Origin: Avispirillum sp959601495
GTDB lineage: Bacteria; Bacillota; Clostridia; Oscillospirales; CAG-272
NCBI GenBank assembly: GCA_959601495.1
Contig: CAUGPT010000047.1
Location: forward strand, 1 to 14,921
Direction: 5' to 3'
DNA length: 14,921 nt
In this document: positions 1-6,734 of the stretch, piece after piece
Layout: the number at the start of each line of letters is the position of its first letter
How positions within the stretch are numbered: the stretch's first letter is position 1
Made by a program: the position numbers and the translations under genes
The notes under the pieces: generated by a model
Told to the model about the DNA's origin: nothing
Databases searched by the model: none
The model's input: only the letters and a program-made list of their open reading frames with translations

Positions 1-92
1 GTGTGAGGGCGGCTACTGCCGGGACAGTAGCCCCCTCACATCTTTTACTCAAGTTAAGTAAGCTGACAACAAAGCTTGAAATGCTTTGCCAA
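1..92 (+). repeat. Dispersed hairpin repeat, full-length copy A1
   Basis: The unit starts with a long hairpin at 3-39 (two arms of 7 and 8 bp separated by one bulged C at 10, with a 6-nt loop). It continues through a TTTAC stretch and a GTAAGCTGAC motif, and ends with a second hairpin (CAAAGC, 7-nt loop, GCTTTG, 71-89). The first hairpin is identical over 37 nt, in inverted orientation, to 14834-14870. Truncated copies follow at 111-192 and 10394-10460. I do not recognise the family. It may be a REP-like or MITE-like intergenic element. Confidence 0.8.
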
Positions 93-110
93 TTTCATAA
101 AGCCAACGCT

Positions 111-192
111 GTCCGCTGCCGGGTCAGCAGTCCCCTCACATCCTTTACCTGCGTTCGGCAAGCTGACTATAAAGCCTGAATTGCTTTGCCAA
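111..192 (+). repeat. Dispersed hairpin repeat, 5'-truncated copy A2
   Basis: This is a second, diverged copy lying directly behind A1 in the same orientation. It lacks the outer GTGAGGG arm but keeps the loop CCGGG, the CCCCTCACATC segment, the AAGCTGAC motif and the terminal AAAGC...GCTTT hairpin. The inner stem shows a compensatory change: the A15-T28 pair of A1 is G115-C128 here, which argues that base pairing is maintained. Confidence 0.7.
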
Positions 193-202
193 AACATAAA
201 AC

Positions 203-221
203 AGGCTGCCGACGGCAGCCT
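203..221 (-). terminator. Possible terminator of the cysS transcript (repeat module D)
   Basis: The stem AGGCTGCC/GGCAGCCT has a 3-nt loop. On the minus strand it is followed by GTTTTATGTTTT, which resembles an intrinsic terminator for transcripts arriving from cysS. It lies about 280 nt beyond the cysS stop and is also part of a module repeated at 10469-10491, where the T-rich tail is poorer. Terminator function is therefore inferred. Confidence 0.4.
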
Positions 222-289
222 TGTTCGCTATCTGTATTTGATAATATATACCTTACCCAGTTCGGTTTTTTCGGGTCTCGGGGACTTTT
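204..289 (+). repeat. Repeat modules D and E, first copy
   Basis: Positions 204-243 match 10472-10511 at 39 of 40 positions, and 258-289 match 10526-10557 at 31 of 32. The matches are colinear and in the same order as in the second array. Module E contains a run of six T, then CGGGTCTCGGGGACTTTT, which opens a further stem (GGACTT at 282-287 with AAGTCC at 299-304). Confidence 0.8.
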
Positions 290-305
290 TCCCAAAATAA
301 GTCCG

Positions 306-479
306 CGAGGTGGGATAAATCCCACCTCGGTTCAGGGTGCTGGGTGAAACCCCGCATATATAATTACCTCCCGGTCGGGGCATGGGGCGAAGCCCCATAT
401 TAATTCCCTATCCCTCATGTCGGGGTGCGGGGCGCCCAGCCCCGCGAAATCGTTCTCCCTGCGGGGCGCGAAGCCCCGC
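306..479 (+). repeat. Array of short GC-rich hairpins, first copy
   Basis: Successive small inverted repeats are separated by AT-rich links. They are a 10-bp stem at 306-329, ATGGGGC-GAA-GCCCCAT at 382-398, GCGGGGC with a 5-nt loop at 427-445, and GCGGGGC with loop GCGAA at 461-479. The links contain ATATATAAT and CGGTCGGGG motifs that recur in the array at 10585-10684. No reading frame here looks real, so with A1, A2 and D/E this accounts for the gene-free stretch 1-503. Confidence 0.7.
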
Positions 480-503
480 AATACCGTTTCCCTCGCAGGT
501 GTT

Positions 504-1925
504 TTATTTTACGATCTTATACTTAGTGCCGTCCTTGGTATCCTCAAGCACGACGCCCATGTCGCCGAGCTCCGCGCGGATGCTGTCGGCAAGCGCGAAA
601 TCGCGGTTCTTTTTCGCCTCGGCGCGGCGGGCGATCATATCCTCGATCTTTGCGCAAAGCTCGGGGTCCGCAGCGGCTGCGTCCGCGCTGCGCTTTTCGT
701 CGGCTGCCGCAATGAGATCAAGGCAGAGAACAGTATCGAAATCCGCGATCGCCGCAAGCTTTGTTGCGTCGTTTGCATCGGATTTAAGCACATCATACAG
801 CGCCGTCAGCGCAAGGGACGTGTTGAGATCGTTATCCATAGCCTCTCTGAAAGAAGCCTTCATCTTTTCAAGAGCGTCGGCGTCGACCTCGCCGTCGGCA
901 GCGTCAAGCTGAGCGATACGGGCGATAAGCTTTTCATACGCCTTTGCCGCATTATCCAGATTTTCGTATGTGAAAACAAGATTTTTGCGGTAGTGCGACT
1001 GGAGGCAGAAAAATCTGTACACCATAGGGCTGTAACCCTTGTCGCGCAAGAGCGACAGCGTCAGAAATTCGCCTGACGACTTGCTCATCTTGCCGTGATT
1101 CGTGTTCAGATGCAAAACGTGGAACCAGTAGTTGCACCACTTGTGACCCAGATATGCCTCGCTCTGCGCAATTTCGTTGGTGTGGTGCGGAAAAGCATTG
1201 TCAATGCCGCCGCAGTGGATGTCCAGGTACTCGCCCAGATGCTTCATGGAAATGCATGAGCACTCTATGTGCCAGCCCGGGTAGCCGACTCCCCAGGGAC
1301 TGTTCCATTTCAGCTCCTGATCGTCGAATTTGGACTTTGTGAACCAAAGCACGAAATCCGCCTTGTTGCGCTTGTTGTGATCCTTTTCAACGCCCTCGCG
1401 AACGCCGTCCTGAAGATCCTCTTCTTCAAAATTGTGGAACACGTAGTAGTTTTCGAGCTTAGAAGTGTCAAAATAGATATTTCCGCCCGCCTCATATGCG
1501 TATCCGGTGTCCATAAGCTTTTTAATGACCTTTATGAACTGACCTATGCAGGCAGTGGCAGGCTCCACCACGTCGGGACGTCTTATGTTAAGGCTTTTGC
1601 AGTCCGCGAAAAACGCGTCGGTGTAAAGCTTTGCTATCTCCATCACCGACTTGTGCTCGCGCTTTGCGCCCTTGAGCATTTTATCCTCGCCCTCGTCGGA
1701 ATCGCCCGTAAGGTGTCCCACGTCCGTAATGTTCATAACGCGCTTTACGTCATATCCGACGTAGCGCAGATATCTGTCCAGAATATCCTCCATGATGTAT
1801 GTTCTCAGATTGCCGATATGGGCAAAATGATACACGGTAGGGCCGCAGGTGTACATAGACACCTTGCCGGGTGTGTTCGGAACAAACTCCTCTTTTTCGT
1901 GAGACAGTGAATTATAAAGCTTCAT
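504..1925 (-). CDS. cysS: Cysteinyl-tRNA synthetase
   Basis: This class Ia aminoacyl-tRNA synthetase charges tRNA-Cys with cysteine in the cytoplasm. It is 473 residues long, close to the family norm. The ATP-binding signatures are HIGN at 36-39 and KMSKS at 279-283. By comparison with the E. coli enzyme, the likely zinc ligands are Cys27, Cys222, His247 and Glu251. The frame stays open 33 codons further upstream, but the residues after the chosen ATG match the family N-terminus and an AAGGA sequence precedes it. The start lies inside the end of the CPBP protease gene (14-bp overlap), which suggests translational coupling. No clear terminator lies immediately downstream. Proximity to cysE is a familiar arrangement in Firmicutes and links cysteine synthesis with its charging. 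Identification is secure. Confidence 0.97.
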   Translation of the reverse strand: MKLYNSLSHEKEEFVPNTPGKVSMYTCGPTVYHFAHIGNLRTYIMEDILDRYLRYVGYDVKRVMNITDVGHLTGDSDEGEDKMLKGAKREHKSVMEIAKLYTDAFFADCKSLNIRRPDVVEPATACIGQFIKVIKKLMDTGYAYEAGGNIYFDTSKLENYYVFHNFEEEDLQDGVREGVEKDHNKRNKADFVLWFTKSKFDDQELKWNSPWGVGYPGWHIECSCISMKHLGEYLDIHCGGIDNAFPHHTNEIAQSEAYLGHKWCNYWFHVLHLNTNHGKMSKSSGEFLTLSLLRDKGYSPMVYRFFCLQSHYRKNLVFTYENLDNAAKAYEKLIARIAQLDAADGEVDADALEKMKASFREAMDNDLNTSLALTALYDVLKSDANDATKLAAIADFDTVLCLDLIAAADEKRSADAAAADPELCAKIEDMIARRAEAKKNRDFALADSIRAELGDMGVVLEDTKDGTKYKIVK

Positions 1926-2904
1926 ATGTGCAGGATTTCCTTTTCCCGGCAGAGGTTCTGCCGCTTGATTTTTCCGTGAAGAACATAAACGCAAGAGCGA
2001 TAAGCATAAGCCCCGTGCCCGCAAAGACTGCGGCGGTGTACCACCAATCGTTTGTAAACGGGATCTTACCTATAAGATAATTGCCGCCGTTAAAGGCAAA
2101 GTGAATTGCGATGGGCGCGATGATGCTGCCGTATTTCTCGAGAGAAGCCGCCATGATTATACCAAGCGGCACCGTGTATACGAACTGCTCGATATTCATA
2201 TGGGCTATGCCGAACATAACGCCCGAGAGGATCATCGCCCACGGCACGGGTATCGCCCGCTTCAGCTTGTTGTAAACTATGCCGCGGAACACGACCTCCT
2301 CCACAATAGCTGTCGTAAGTCCGATGTGTATAAAGTCAAGCACGGGATACGGCGCCTGCAGAAGGCTGTCTATTTCGTCGCCCACAGAGTTATCCGCGAG
2401 AGACGGCAGCAGCGCGTAAAGCCCGATAATGAGAAGAGTCGCTGCAAACTGCGCGCCGAAGCCGAGGGTCAGCGCACCGCCCAGGGGCGCGGGACGCAGT
2501 GGGCGAAGCTCGATCTGTGCGCAAAAGCTCTTTTTTCTGATCTTGAAAAACATTGCGAGCAGAAAAACGCAAAGCGCCGCGCTTATCATGCCGGAGAGCC
2601 ACGACCAGTGACCGTAAGCCTCGTACATTTTGTCAATTACGGAATCAAATGAAGTATATCCCAATGCGCCGCCTGCCGCGCCGCATATGAACATAGCCAC
2701 GCCTTCAACAACGGACTGCACCGCAAAGAAGAAAGCTATATACGCGCAGCACTGAAAAAACGTTTTGAAAAACCGCTTTGCGCCCGATTCCTTTTTCTGT
2801 CTGAGCGGCATGCCGCATACGGGACAGAAATTTGCGCCCGGATTTATTAGTCTGCTTCGGCATCTCTGGCAGAACGCCGGTGTTGTTCTGTCGGGATCAT
2901 TCAT
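1912..2904 (-). CDS. Zinc-ribbon CPBP-family intramembrane protease
   Basis: This 330-residue membrane protein has an N-terminal zinc ribbon (Cys12, Cys15, Cys27, Cys30), a basic linker and several hydrophobic segments. It carries the CPBP (Rce1/Abi) signature motifs: EEVVFR at 202-207, a FGIAH motif ending at His235, and His268 with Asn272 in the last motif. In the family these Glu and His residues form the intramembrane metalloprotease site. Bacterial members are linked to peptide maturation, bacteriocin self-immunity or unknown tasks, and the substrate here is unknown. The start is fixed by AAGGAGGAAG at 2911-2920, 14 codons inside the longest frame. It ends 14 bp inside cysS and begins 101 nt after cysE, so it is probably co-transcribed with both. 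The family call is firm; any link to cysteine metabolism is only positional. Confidence 0.9.
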   Translation of the reverse strand: MNDPDRTTPAFCQRCRSRLINPGANFCPVCGMPLRQKKESGAKRFFKTFFQCCAYIAFFFAVQSVVEGVAMFICGAAGGALGYTSFDSVIDKMYEAYGHWSWLSGMISAALCVFLLAMFFKIRKKSFCAQIELRPLRPAPLGGALTLGFGAQFAATLLIIGLYALLPSLADNSVGDEIDSLLQAPYPVLDFIHIGLTTAIVEEVVFRGIVYNKLKRAIPVPWAMILSGVMFGIAHMNIEQFVYTVPLGIIMAASLEKYGSIIAPIAIHFAFNGGNYLIGKIPFTNDWWYTAAVFAGTGLMLIALAFMFFTEKSSGRTSAGKRKSCTYEAL

Positions 2905-3005
2905 TTTGCACTTCCTCCTTGTTGCTTTGAAAAAACCGTATCGCACGGCAAAGTGTCAGCCGTAAGCCGCGGCGGGCGCCGTCGGCGCCGCCTATCGGGG
3001 AAATA

Positions 3006-4148
3006 TCAGTTTTCCTCCCCGCCGCCGCTTTGATCCATATCGCGGTCCGCCGCGCCGCCGTCATTTTGAGAATTGCCAACGTCGGTGCCGCCGAGACTTT
3101 CGCTTTCAGCGCCGTCCGCCGCGCCGCCGTCACTGTCGGCACCGCAGCCGCAGCCGCCGTTTGACTTTACTCTTTCAAGGCAGTCGGAAACTGTCTTGCT
3201 CGTATCGACCTCAATGCTGTCGCCGCCGAGGGCTTTGACCTTCTCCTCAAGTTCGCGCACCTTTCCGCTGAGAGCGCACAGCTCCTGAGAAACGGGGTCG
3301 GGTATGTGTACCTGGTCGAGGTCTATTTTGTCAACGCGCTTACCGTCGCGGCGAACTATGTGCGCGGGTATGCCAACAGCAGTGCAGTTTTCGGGCACGG
3401 GGCCAAGCACAACGGCGCCTGCCGCTATTTTTGAATCGGAGCCTACCGTAAAGTTGCCGAGAACTTTCGCGCCCGCGCCAACCATAACGTTATCGCCGAG
3501 AGTGGGGTGACGCTTGCCGCAGTCCTTGCCGGTACCGCCCAGGGTAACGCCCTGATACAGGGTGCAGTTGTCGCCGATGACGGTAGTCTCGCCTATGACG
3601 ACTCCGCTGCCGTGGTCTATGAAAAGTCCCTTGCCTATAGTGGCGCCGGGATGTATCTCGACTCCCGTCAGAAATCTCGCCGTCTGGGAGATGAGCCGAG
3701 CGGAGATATATTTTTCTTTTTTGTATAGCTTGTTTGCTACTCTGTACGCCATTATCGCGTGAAAGCCCGAGTACAAAAGCGCTGCCTCGGCACGGCTCTT
3801 TACCGCGGGGTCCCGCTCGCATATAGCGTCTATGTCGCGCTGTGCCTCGGTGCAGAGATCCTTAACGGACTGCGGCATAAGCTCCTTTGCCGCTTCTTTC
3901 GCGTCGGCGGCGACTTCTGCAGCCGCCTCTTTTGCGTCGGCTGCCGTCTCGCCGACGGCTTCTTTCACGTCTGCCGCGACCTCTCCTGCAGCTTCTTTCA
4001 CGTCTGCCGCGACTTCTCGCATAGCTCCCTTTACATCGGACGCGACTTCACGAGCGGCATCCATTGCATCCCGCGCGATCTTTGCGGCTGCAGAGCGCGC
4101 ATTGCCGAATTTTTCGCCGCGGCGAAGCTTAATACTTATATTTATCAA
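3006..4148 (-). CDS. cysE: Serine O-acetyltransferase with LEA-like N-terminal repeats
   Basis: It transfers acetyl from acetyl-CoA to L-serine, giving O-acetylserine for cysteine synthesis. The catalytic part (about 95-268) has a helical N-terminal region and a left-handed beta-helix of hexapeptide repeats. The Asp178-His179 pair sits in the conserved IDHGSGVVIGET motif, with GGTGK and KRHP motifs after it. At 380 residues it is long for the family because of two additions. Residues 23-88 are about six tandem 11-residue units of the form EVAADVKEAAx. After 285 come a predicted coiled coil (about 286-308) and a tail rich in Gly, Asp, Ala and Ser containing CGCG (333-336). The start is TTG, supported by GAAAGGAG nine nt upstream and an in-frame TGA two codons before it. 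It follows the small membrane protein by 33 nt and precedes the CPBP protease. Enzyme identity is secure; the role of the extensions is unknown. Confidence 0.95.
   Translation of the reverse strand: MINISIKLRRGEKFGNARSAAAKIARDAMDAAREVASDVKGAMREVAADVKEAAGEVAADVKEAVGETAADAKEAAAEVAADAKEAAKELMPQSVKDLCTEAQRDIDAICERDPAVKSRAEAALLYSGFHAIMAYRVANKLYKKEKYISARLISQTARFLTGVEIHPGATIGKGLFIDHGSGVVIGETTVIGDNCTLYQGVTLGGTGKDCGKRHPTLGDNVMVGAGAKVLGNFTVGSDSKIAAGAVVLGPVPENCTAVGIPAHIVRRDGKRVDKIDLDQVHIPDPVSQELCALSGKVRELEEKVKALGGDSIEVDTSKTVSDCLERVKSNGGCGCGADSDGGAADGAESESLGGTDVGNSQNDGGAADRDMDQSGGGEEN
3885..4082 (-). repeat. Tandem 33-bp repeats encoding 11-residue helical units in cysE
   Basis: Five clear units and one diverged leading unit encode residues 23-88 of the serine acetyltransferase. 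The pattern is acidic-hydrophobic-Ala-Ala-Asp-hydrophobic-Lys-acidic-Ala-Ala-x, as in group 3 LEA proteins and other 11-mer amphipathic helices. On the plus strand the units recur as versions of TCTTTCACGTCTGCCGCGAC. Confidence 0.85.
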
Positions 4149-4157
4149 TTGTCACAA

Positions 4158-4165
4158 CTCCTTTC
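4158..4165 (-). promoter_or_regulatory. Ribosome binding site that fixes the TTG start of cysE
   Basis: GAAAGGAG lies nine nt before the TTG at 4148-4146. An in-frame TGA two codons upstream excludes any longer start, and the next ATG is at codon 29, beyond this site's reach. Confidence 0.8.
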
Positions 4166-4181
4166 GGGGACGGCGCATGCG

Positions 4182-4379
4182 TCAGAGCCCCAAAGACATT
4201 ATAATCAGCGAGGCAGCGGCAAAGACTATGCCCAGCGCCACCACTACTGATATAATTATGCTGAAAACGAGCCAGAGGGCAGTGCGCTCCGTGCTCCATT
4301 TATGCCAGAGGAACACAAAGCCCGCGGCGGTCGCGACCGCCATGGCGATTATGAGAAATTTATATGCTGCTTTTATCAT
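4182..4379 (-). CDS. Small two-helix membrane protein, unknown function
   Basis: This 65-residue hydrophobic protein is predicted to have two membrane helices (about residues 7-25 and 33-62). A short polar link (HKWSTERT) joins them, and a single Lys-containing N-terminus precedes them. No family is recognised. AAGAGG at 4390-4395, ten nt before the ATG, is a weak but usable ribosome binding site. It sits 33 nt from both the upstream lipoprotein gene and the downstream cysE, with the same orientation and tight spacing, which supports it being a real gene in the same transcript. It could be a subunit or partner of the neighbouring envelope proteins, but that is only positional. Confidence 0.65.
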   Translation of the reverse strand: MIKAAYKFLIIAMAVATAAGFVFLWHKWSTERTALWLVFSIIISVVVALGIVFAAASLIIMSLGL

Positions 4380-4412
4380 ATGGCAAAAGCCTCTTATTAT
4401 CAGTTCTGTTTA

Positions 4413-4976
4413 TCAGTCAATATCGCGGCGAATAAGCTTTTCGCCGTTCCACTCATAGCGCGAGCGCGACTCGCCGCCGTCGGAATAGTCGCAGCCGTAT
4501 ATGCACTTTTTTGCGCTGTCAACGGTAAGCTCCGGTATTTTTGAAAGGGCAGCGCTCAGAACGTACTGCTTTTTCGTGCCGTCCCACAGCCACGCCATGC
4601 CCTCGAGATTTTCCGTCACTCCCGAAAGAGGAAGATACAGATCGGGGGAGCCGTCAAAGTTCATATCTTCAAAGCCGATACCGTCAAACGAAAGCTCAAA
4701 ATCAAGCTCGGTGTAGTATTCACCGCTTTTTTCAAGGCTTATGCGCTGCATAAGCTTCGGTGTGCCGCCCCTCTCGCGGCATATGTCGAGAACGGCGCCG
4801 CCCTCGTCATCACTGTAATAGTAAAACATAAGCTCATCGCCGGACTGGGATACCTCGCCCGCAAGACTATCGGAGGTGTACATTTCGGGGCGACCCTGCG
4901 CGCAGGAAGAGAGAACGGCAAGCATACAGACGGCTGCCGCCGCCGCGATACATCGCGTAAGTTTCGTTTTTCGCAT
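4413..4976 (-). CDS. Putative lipoprotein with a DxNxDGxxD motif
   Basis: This 187-residue exported protein has a basic N-terminus, a hydrophobic core and a lipobox, LSSC at 22-25, so Cys25 would be lipidated and the protein anchored on the outer face of the membrane. The mature part contains DMNFDGSPD at 104-112, a calcium-loop-like DxNxDGxxD pattern found in FG-GAP/VCBS-like and similar extracellular repeats. The sequence around it (a hydrophobic strand, then the loop, then LYLP) resembles one such repeat. Function is unknown. GGGAGGA at 4986-4992 gives a good ribosome binding site. It lies 103 nt after the MORN protein gene and 33 nt before the small membrane protein. Confidence 0.85.
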   Translation of the reverse strand: MRKTKLTRCIAAAAAVCMLAVLSSCAQGRPEMYTSDSLAGEVSQSGDELMFYYYSDDEGGAVLDICRERGGTPKLMQRISLEKSGEYYTELDFELSFDGIGFEDMNFDGSPDLYLPLSGVTENLEGMAWLWDGTKKQYVLSAALSKIPELTVDSAKKCIYGCDYSDGGESRSRYEWNGEKLIRRDID

Positions 4977-5079
4977 TGCTTTCAGTCCTCCCGCTTTTTG
5001 AGATCGTCAGCCGATGGAAAAATGCCCCGTGCCGCACTGATATGTATCTGTCGGTCGGTATTTCCGTCAGGTAAATAAA

Positions 5080-5982
5080 TTACGCGTCCGTGTCGGCGGT
5101 CGTATCGGAGGTGTTGTCCGTACCCGTATCGCTGCCGGTGTTCTGATCCTCGGCGCGGACTATAAGCCCGTCCTCAAAATATCCGTCATATGTTCTTCCG
5201 TCCGGGTATGTCAAGGTGCCGCGCCCCCACATTGTGTTGTTTTTGAATTCTCCGGTGTACACTTCGCCCGAAGCAAAGGTGTACGTTCCGTTTCCGCTGC
5301 GCATATCGTCGGCAAATTCGCCGTCGTAGACGTCGCCGTTTGCGTAGCGGTAAATTCCCTTGCCGCTCTTGGCGTCGTCTGCGTAGCTGCCCTCGTATGT
5401 GCTGCCGTCGGCAAAGGTATACTTTCCTTCGCCGTTTTTCATATCGTCGGCAAAGCCGCCCTCATAGGTGCTGCCGTCCGTAAACGTATATTTTCCCGTG
5501 CCGCTTTTTTTGCCCTTTGCAAAGCCGCCCTCATATACGTCGCCGCCGGCATATGTCAGCTTGCCCTCTCCGCTCGGCTTGTCGGCGGCAAAGCTGCCCT
5601 CGTACACATCGCCGTTGGAATAAGTAAGCTTGCCGGTGCCGTGCTTTACAAGGTCCTTCATCTCGCCCTCGTACACGTCGCCGTTGGAGTATTCTATGGT
5701 GCCGTTCTCCGAATTGACGCTGCCGGTAACGCCGTTGATCTCGCCGCTGCCGGTATATGAAATGCGTCCCTTTTTCGGATATCCGGAGATATCCGTAATG
5801 CCTATAAATTTAACGGAAAATCCGTCCTGAAAATTATATTTCACATATCTTATGCCGCAAAGGTACAGCACCAGCGCCGTTATACCGACGGCAAGCGCCG
5901 TGCAGACAACAATAAGTATTATGTTGGTGCGAAGGCTCGGGCGGTTTTTCATCCTGCGCCGAGTCGTTTTTTCGCTTTTCAT
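5080..5982 (-). CDS. Membrane-anchored MORN-repeat protein
   Basis: This 300-residue protein has a short basic cytoplasmic end, one membrane helix (about 20-43), a linker, eight tandem 23-residue MORN repeats (about 92-275; consensus GxGxYTYxxGDVYEGxFxxDxx) and a Thr/Asp-rich tail. The positive N-terminus predicts that the repeats face outward. MORN repeats form extended beta-hairpin ladders that bind proteins or lipids. Bacterial examples are common, but few have a known role. The start chosen is the ATG nine nt after AAAGGAAGG (5992-6000). A longer frame reaches 6051 but its ATG has no ribosome binding site. It sits 164 nt after the preceding two-helix membrane protein and 103 nt before the lipoprotein. 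Repeat identity is certain; function is unknown. Confidence 0.9.
   Translation of the reverse strand: MKSEKTTRRRMKNRPSLRTNIILIVVCTALAVGITALVLYLCGIRYVKYNFQDGFSVKFIGITDISGYPKKGRISYTGSGEINGVTGSVNSENGTIEYSNGDVYEGEMKDLVKHGTGKLTYSNGDVYEGSFAADKPSGEGKLTYAGGDVYEGGFAKGKKSGTGKYTFTDGSTYEGGFADDMKNGEGKYTFADGSTYEGSYADDAKSGKGIYRYANGDVYDGEFADDMRSGNGTYTFASGEVYTGEFKNNTMWGRGTLTYPDGRTYDGYFEDGLIVRAEDQNTGSDTGTDNTSDTTADTDA
5158..5709 (-). repeat. Eight tandem 69-bp MORN-encoding repeats
   Basis: Each unit encodes exactly 23 residues with no length variation. The conserved core is GDVYEG or GSTYEG. Neighbouring units 4 and 5 are the most alike, which fits expansion by duplication. Confidence 0.85.
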
Positions 5983-5991
5983 ATCGGGACG

Positions 5992-6000
5992 CCTTCCTTT
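5992..6000 (-). promoter_or_regulatory. Ribosome binding site that fixes the MORN protein start
   Basis: AAAGGAAGG lies nine nt upstream of the ATG at 5982-5980. The alternative ATG at 6051 is preceded by GC-rich sequence without any Shine-Dalgarno match. Confidence 0.7.
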
Positions 6001-6146
6001 CGTGTCTGAGATATTGTGCCTTTGTCGGCTCGGGGTCCGTTTCGCGCTCATGCCGCATACGGGCGATCACAGCCGCCGTGCTGCCATCCTGTGAGCGGGA
6101 CCCGCGCCGATCATACCGGCGCAAAGATAGAGAAAATCAGCTGCTC

Positions 6147-6734
6147 TTACGCCTTGCCGATGCTTTTGAAAGCCGTTATCGCCTGATCAAGCAGATCGAG
6201 TATCTTCGGCACCGCAAAGCTTACGCCCACTGCGGCTGCCGCGCCGAGAACGATTATCAGCACAACTATAACCCACGACGGACCCTTTTTCTCATATCTC
6301 GTCTCCGCCGTGTATCTTTTCTCTTCGGGGATATAAAGCTTTGCCGCTTTAAGATCGAGCCTGCGTATGCTCTCACTGCCGCCGAAAGATCTGCGCACTG
6401 CCGCGAAAAAGCCGCGGGGCACCGTATCCGTTATGCATTCTTCGGGATTTGCGATGCTTATATACTTGCGAAGAACTCCGCCCTCGCGCATGGCGCGGCG
6501 AAGGGGCGCAGAGCAGCGGATGCCGAGGCTTTCGACGCTCGCCGCGCTTTTTTCGTCACGGCACTGCGCCGAGAGAAGCGCCCGCACTATCCTGCCCAGG
6601 TAGTCGCGGCTGTACGCCGAAGCGATGCAGCCGACCACAAGACCGATGTATATGCCCCAGATTATTACCGTCAGCGTGATGGACGAACCCGAAAATGCCA
6701 GATTTTCATATGCGAAAACAGAGGCAAAACTCAT
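6147..6734 (-). CDS. Two-helix membrane protein, unknown function
   Basis: This 195-residue protein has a membrane helix near each end (about 19-41 and 153-177) and a basic central domain of about 110 residues between them. The domain includes a CRDEK segment, a GVLRKYISIANPEEC stretch and a RYEKKGPSW segment just before the second helix. No family is recognised. It overlaps the end of serS by 4 bp (ATGA), so it is probably translated by coupling with SerS. The central domain most likely faces the cytoplasm, judged from the positive residues flanking the helices. The next gene downstream, the MORN protein, is also membrane-anchored. Confidence 0.8.
   Translation of the reverse strand: MSFASVFAYENLAFSGSSITLTVIIWGIYIGLVVGCIASAYSRDYLGRIVRALLSAQCRDEKSAASVESLGIRCSAPLRRAMREGGVLRKYISIANPEECITDTVPRGFFAAVRRSFGGSESIRRLDLKAAKLYIPEEKRYTAETRYEKKGPSWVIVVLIIVLGAAAAVGVSFAVPKILDLLDQAITAFKSIGKA

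Noticed and set aside
1..500. CRISPR array
   Set aside because: The repeats are palindromic modules of varying spacing without uniform spacers, and no cas gene is present.
2971..2993. GC-rich inverted repeat between cysE and the CPBP gene
   Set aside because: The loop is very small and no T-run follows on the minus strand, so an intrinsic terminator is not supported.
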